This document shows, in pieces, positions 62,536 to 64,000 of a stretch of DNA of 64,000 nt. A program made the position numbers and the translations under genes. Origin of the DNA: Orobanche coerulescens (taxonomy: Eukaryota; Streptophyta; Magnoliopsida; Lamiales; Orobanchaceae); contig CM065802.1 of the NCBI GenBank assembly GCA_033398695.1, positions 145,066,096-145,130,095 on the forward strand. The letters run 5' to 3'. A model generated the notes under the pieces. It ran no database searches and was not told the DNA's origin. It was given only the letters and a program-made list of their open reading frames with translations. The stretch's first letter is position 1. Each line of letters starts with the position of its first letter.

Positions 62536-63425
62536 AAAACTTGTTGCGTATTTCTTTACACGCAAGTGCACGTCATCGTTTACAAGTAATAAAGTGATAA
62601 GTAGAGTATCGTTCCCACGAGGATTGAATCTCTAACTACCGATTTTTTCGTATTCCAATTTTATCTGAACAATCGAATTTGGGTTTTGCGATTAGTAACT
62701 AAAAGAATTACTAAAAGACTAAGCAATAGAAAACAATATCTTGGATAAAAGAAATCAAATGATGAATAAGTCTAGGGTTCTGAATCCACCTTAGTTTATC
62801 CGAATTTACTCTCGATTATCCGTACTAAATAATTTTCCCAATTTATTGAAGGCGGAGATTGCTAATATATTCTACCGCCTCTCCCGAGGTCAATAGATTT
62901 ATCTAAAGGCGAATAACGCACTCTATCCCTAGGTGAGTTAATTCGTCGATAGGCAAAAAGCATGAAATCTCCTAAAGGCCACGTAGTTCCTATGAGTATA
63001 TTCCTATCTCACAGAATAAAACGGTCCTCACCAATAGTTCCTCACCAAATCTCCTCTCCCGATTCGAAGTGAATGATTAAATCAATACAACTATTGGCCA
63101 GATAATTGCAAGCATTAAACATAATTGGGAAAACTCAATAAAAAGGTAATAAATTGGATAATCTCAATCAATTCGTCAAAACAAAGGTATCATCAAAACC
63201 CTAGATTAGGGCTTTAGCCTGACATACTAAAAACTGGAAATACAGAATAAATAAACGAAAGCATAAAATTAAAACGCAGATGAAGCTCGGATTCCTCCGT
63301 TCTTCAGCTTCCGCCTTCTGCCCTTGAAGTCTTCTGCTTCCCTCTTCTTTTGCCGTCTCCAAGCTTAAGCTCTCAAAGATTAAAGATCCAAAGATTCCAA
63401 GATGATTTAATTAGGGTCTTAAACC

Positions 63426-63434
63426 CTATTTATA
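63426..63434 (-). promoter_or_regulatory. TATA box of gag-protease element 5' LTR
   Basis: TATAAATAG on the minus strand; also at 57042-57050 in the other LTR. Confidence 0.6.
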
Positions 63435-63529
63435 GCTCAACATATCCTCTAAATCGCGTCCGTATTAGTCGGTCGAAAACTGGCTTCGAAACGGCCCAAA
63501 ATCCGCGCGGACATACAAAAACCGCCAAG

Positions 63530-63715
63530 TGTGCCGCGGCTCACTAAACCTGTGCCGCGGCACATCGCCTTCAGCTGAATGCCTGGGCGTTAATTAATTC
63601 TTCTATGCCGCGGCTCACCTGGGCTATGCCGCGGCACATAGTACAGGTTACTCTGCCTTCGGCTGGTGTCTTCCTGTGCCGCGGCTCAGCTTCCTTGTGC
63701 CGCGGCTCAGAGTCC
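63530..63715. promoter_or_regulatory. CCGCGG palindrome array in U3 of 5' LTR
   Basis: Six copies of TGCCGCGGC followed by TCA or ACA fall in 185 bp, about 100-290 bp upstream of the TATA box on the transcribed strand. The core GCCGCGGC is palindromic. A cis-regulatory role is inferred from position and repetition only. Confidence 0.55.
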
Positions 63716-63874
63716 AGATTTGCCGTTTTCGCCCGTTTGGCCTCGTTTTAGCTTCCGGACTTCAGTTTCCTGTCATCCATACAAAATTAAGGCATTAAAA
63801 GCTCATTTAGACGATTTCACTCTCTAAAATACTACAAAATAATGATAAATAAGCGTATAAAAATATGCCTAACA

Positions 63875-63879
63875 ACAGC
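63875..63879. repeat. Target-site duplication ACAGC (right)
   Basis: Matches 56155-56159. Confidence 0.92.
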
Positions 63880-64000
63880 CCTTGCTGTTTCACCCTTGAA
63901 ACAACTATTCCATCCCGACGAAGTCTTCTCCTTCGAGATTTATTCTCTCCATTACCACGGACCTGGCAAAGATGTACCCGTCTATGATTGTTTTTTCTTC
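63880..64000 (-). pseudogene. ORF3 N-terminal piece, Sirevirus-like element #3
   Basis: The minus strand reads EEKTIIDGYIFARSVVMERI, which matches KEEETIINCGILART in element #1 (about 21180-21240). It is continuous in order with 56159 once the inserted element is removed. It runs off the right edge. Confidence 0.65.

Larger units (their letters stand above)
56160..63874 (-). mobile_element. Athila/Tat-type gypsy element with gag-protease only (non-autonomous)
   Basis: 7715 bp with LTRs 56160-57470 and 62542-63874, both TGTTGCG to CCTAACA, and a perfect ACAGC duplication. The minus-strand primer site matches tRNA-Asp and the polypurine tract reads AAGTTTGGGGGTATT, both usual for plant Athila/Tat elements. 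It codes for gag and an aspartic protease. No reverse transcriptase, RNase H or integrase is found; 2.4 kb of non-coding sequence follows the protease. It resembles the described TR-GAG class of non-autonomous elements and would need enzymes from a relative. High LTR similarity marks it as the youngest or among the youngest insertions here. Confidence 0.92.
62542..63874 (-). repeat. 5' LTR (right) of gag-protease element
   Basis: 1333 bp, the better-preserved LTR. Minus-strand TATA box TATAAATAG at 63426-63434, with six TGCCGCGGC(T/A)CA motifs at 63530-63715 directly upstream of it in U3. Confidence 0.92.

Overview
The window is eukaryotic nuclear DNA from a flowering plant. It is almost entirely layered transposable elements, and I see no intact host gene, rRNA or tRNA gene. 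The evidence for a plant genome is: LTR retrotransposons primed by plant-type initiator-tRNA-Met and tRNA-Asp binding sites, Ty1/copia and Ty3/gypsy proteins of plant type, a CACTA transposon, and captured exons of two plant housekeeping genes with GT/AG introns. The species cannot be named from this sequence.

Layout. (1) 1-664: plus-strand fragment of a third ORF (ORF3) of a Sirevirus-like copia element. (2) 665-23217: an old minus-strand Sirevirus-like element, #1 (3' LTR, ORF3, RNase H, RT). It is split by two insertions with target-site duplications: a 9.56-kb gypsy-type element with 4.6-kb LTRs and only a 388-bp interior (2336-11899, TSD CTGAT), and a 6.15-kb CACTA element (12355-18507, TSD GAG) that carries exons of ornithine carbamoyltransferase and folylpolyglutamate synthase. 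(3) 23218-27466: 5' LTR, primer site and decayed gag of a gypsy (Tekay/Del-like) element related to the giant-LTR element. (4) 27467-31502: 3' LTR and ORF3 of Sirevirus-like element #2. (5) 31503-50120: a minus-strand copia element whose right-hand LTR was invaded by a plus-strand copy of the same family (40005-49777, TSD GTCTT), giving a large inverted repeat. (6) 50121-51425: Sirevirus protease-integrase, probably part of #2. (7) 51426-64000: 3' LTR and ORF3 of Sirevirus-like element #3, interrupted by a young Athila/Tat-type gag-protease-only element (56160-63874, TSD ACAGC).

How the parts relate. Sirevirus-like elements are the oldest layer and served as landing pads. Their ORF3 lies between RNase H and the 3' LTR, where Sireviruses carry an env-like gene. 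Three copies keep one architecture: an N-terminal domain, a basic stretch, Pro/Arg/Asp repeats, a W/Y-rich block, QEESVP repeats, a coiled coil and a C-terminal NWW motif. Two unrelated LTR families both carry arrays of short GC/ACGT palindromes directly upstream of their TATA boxes. All coding regions except part of the gag-protease element are broken by stops or frameshifts.
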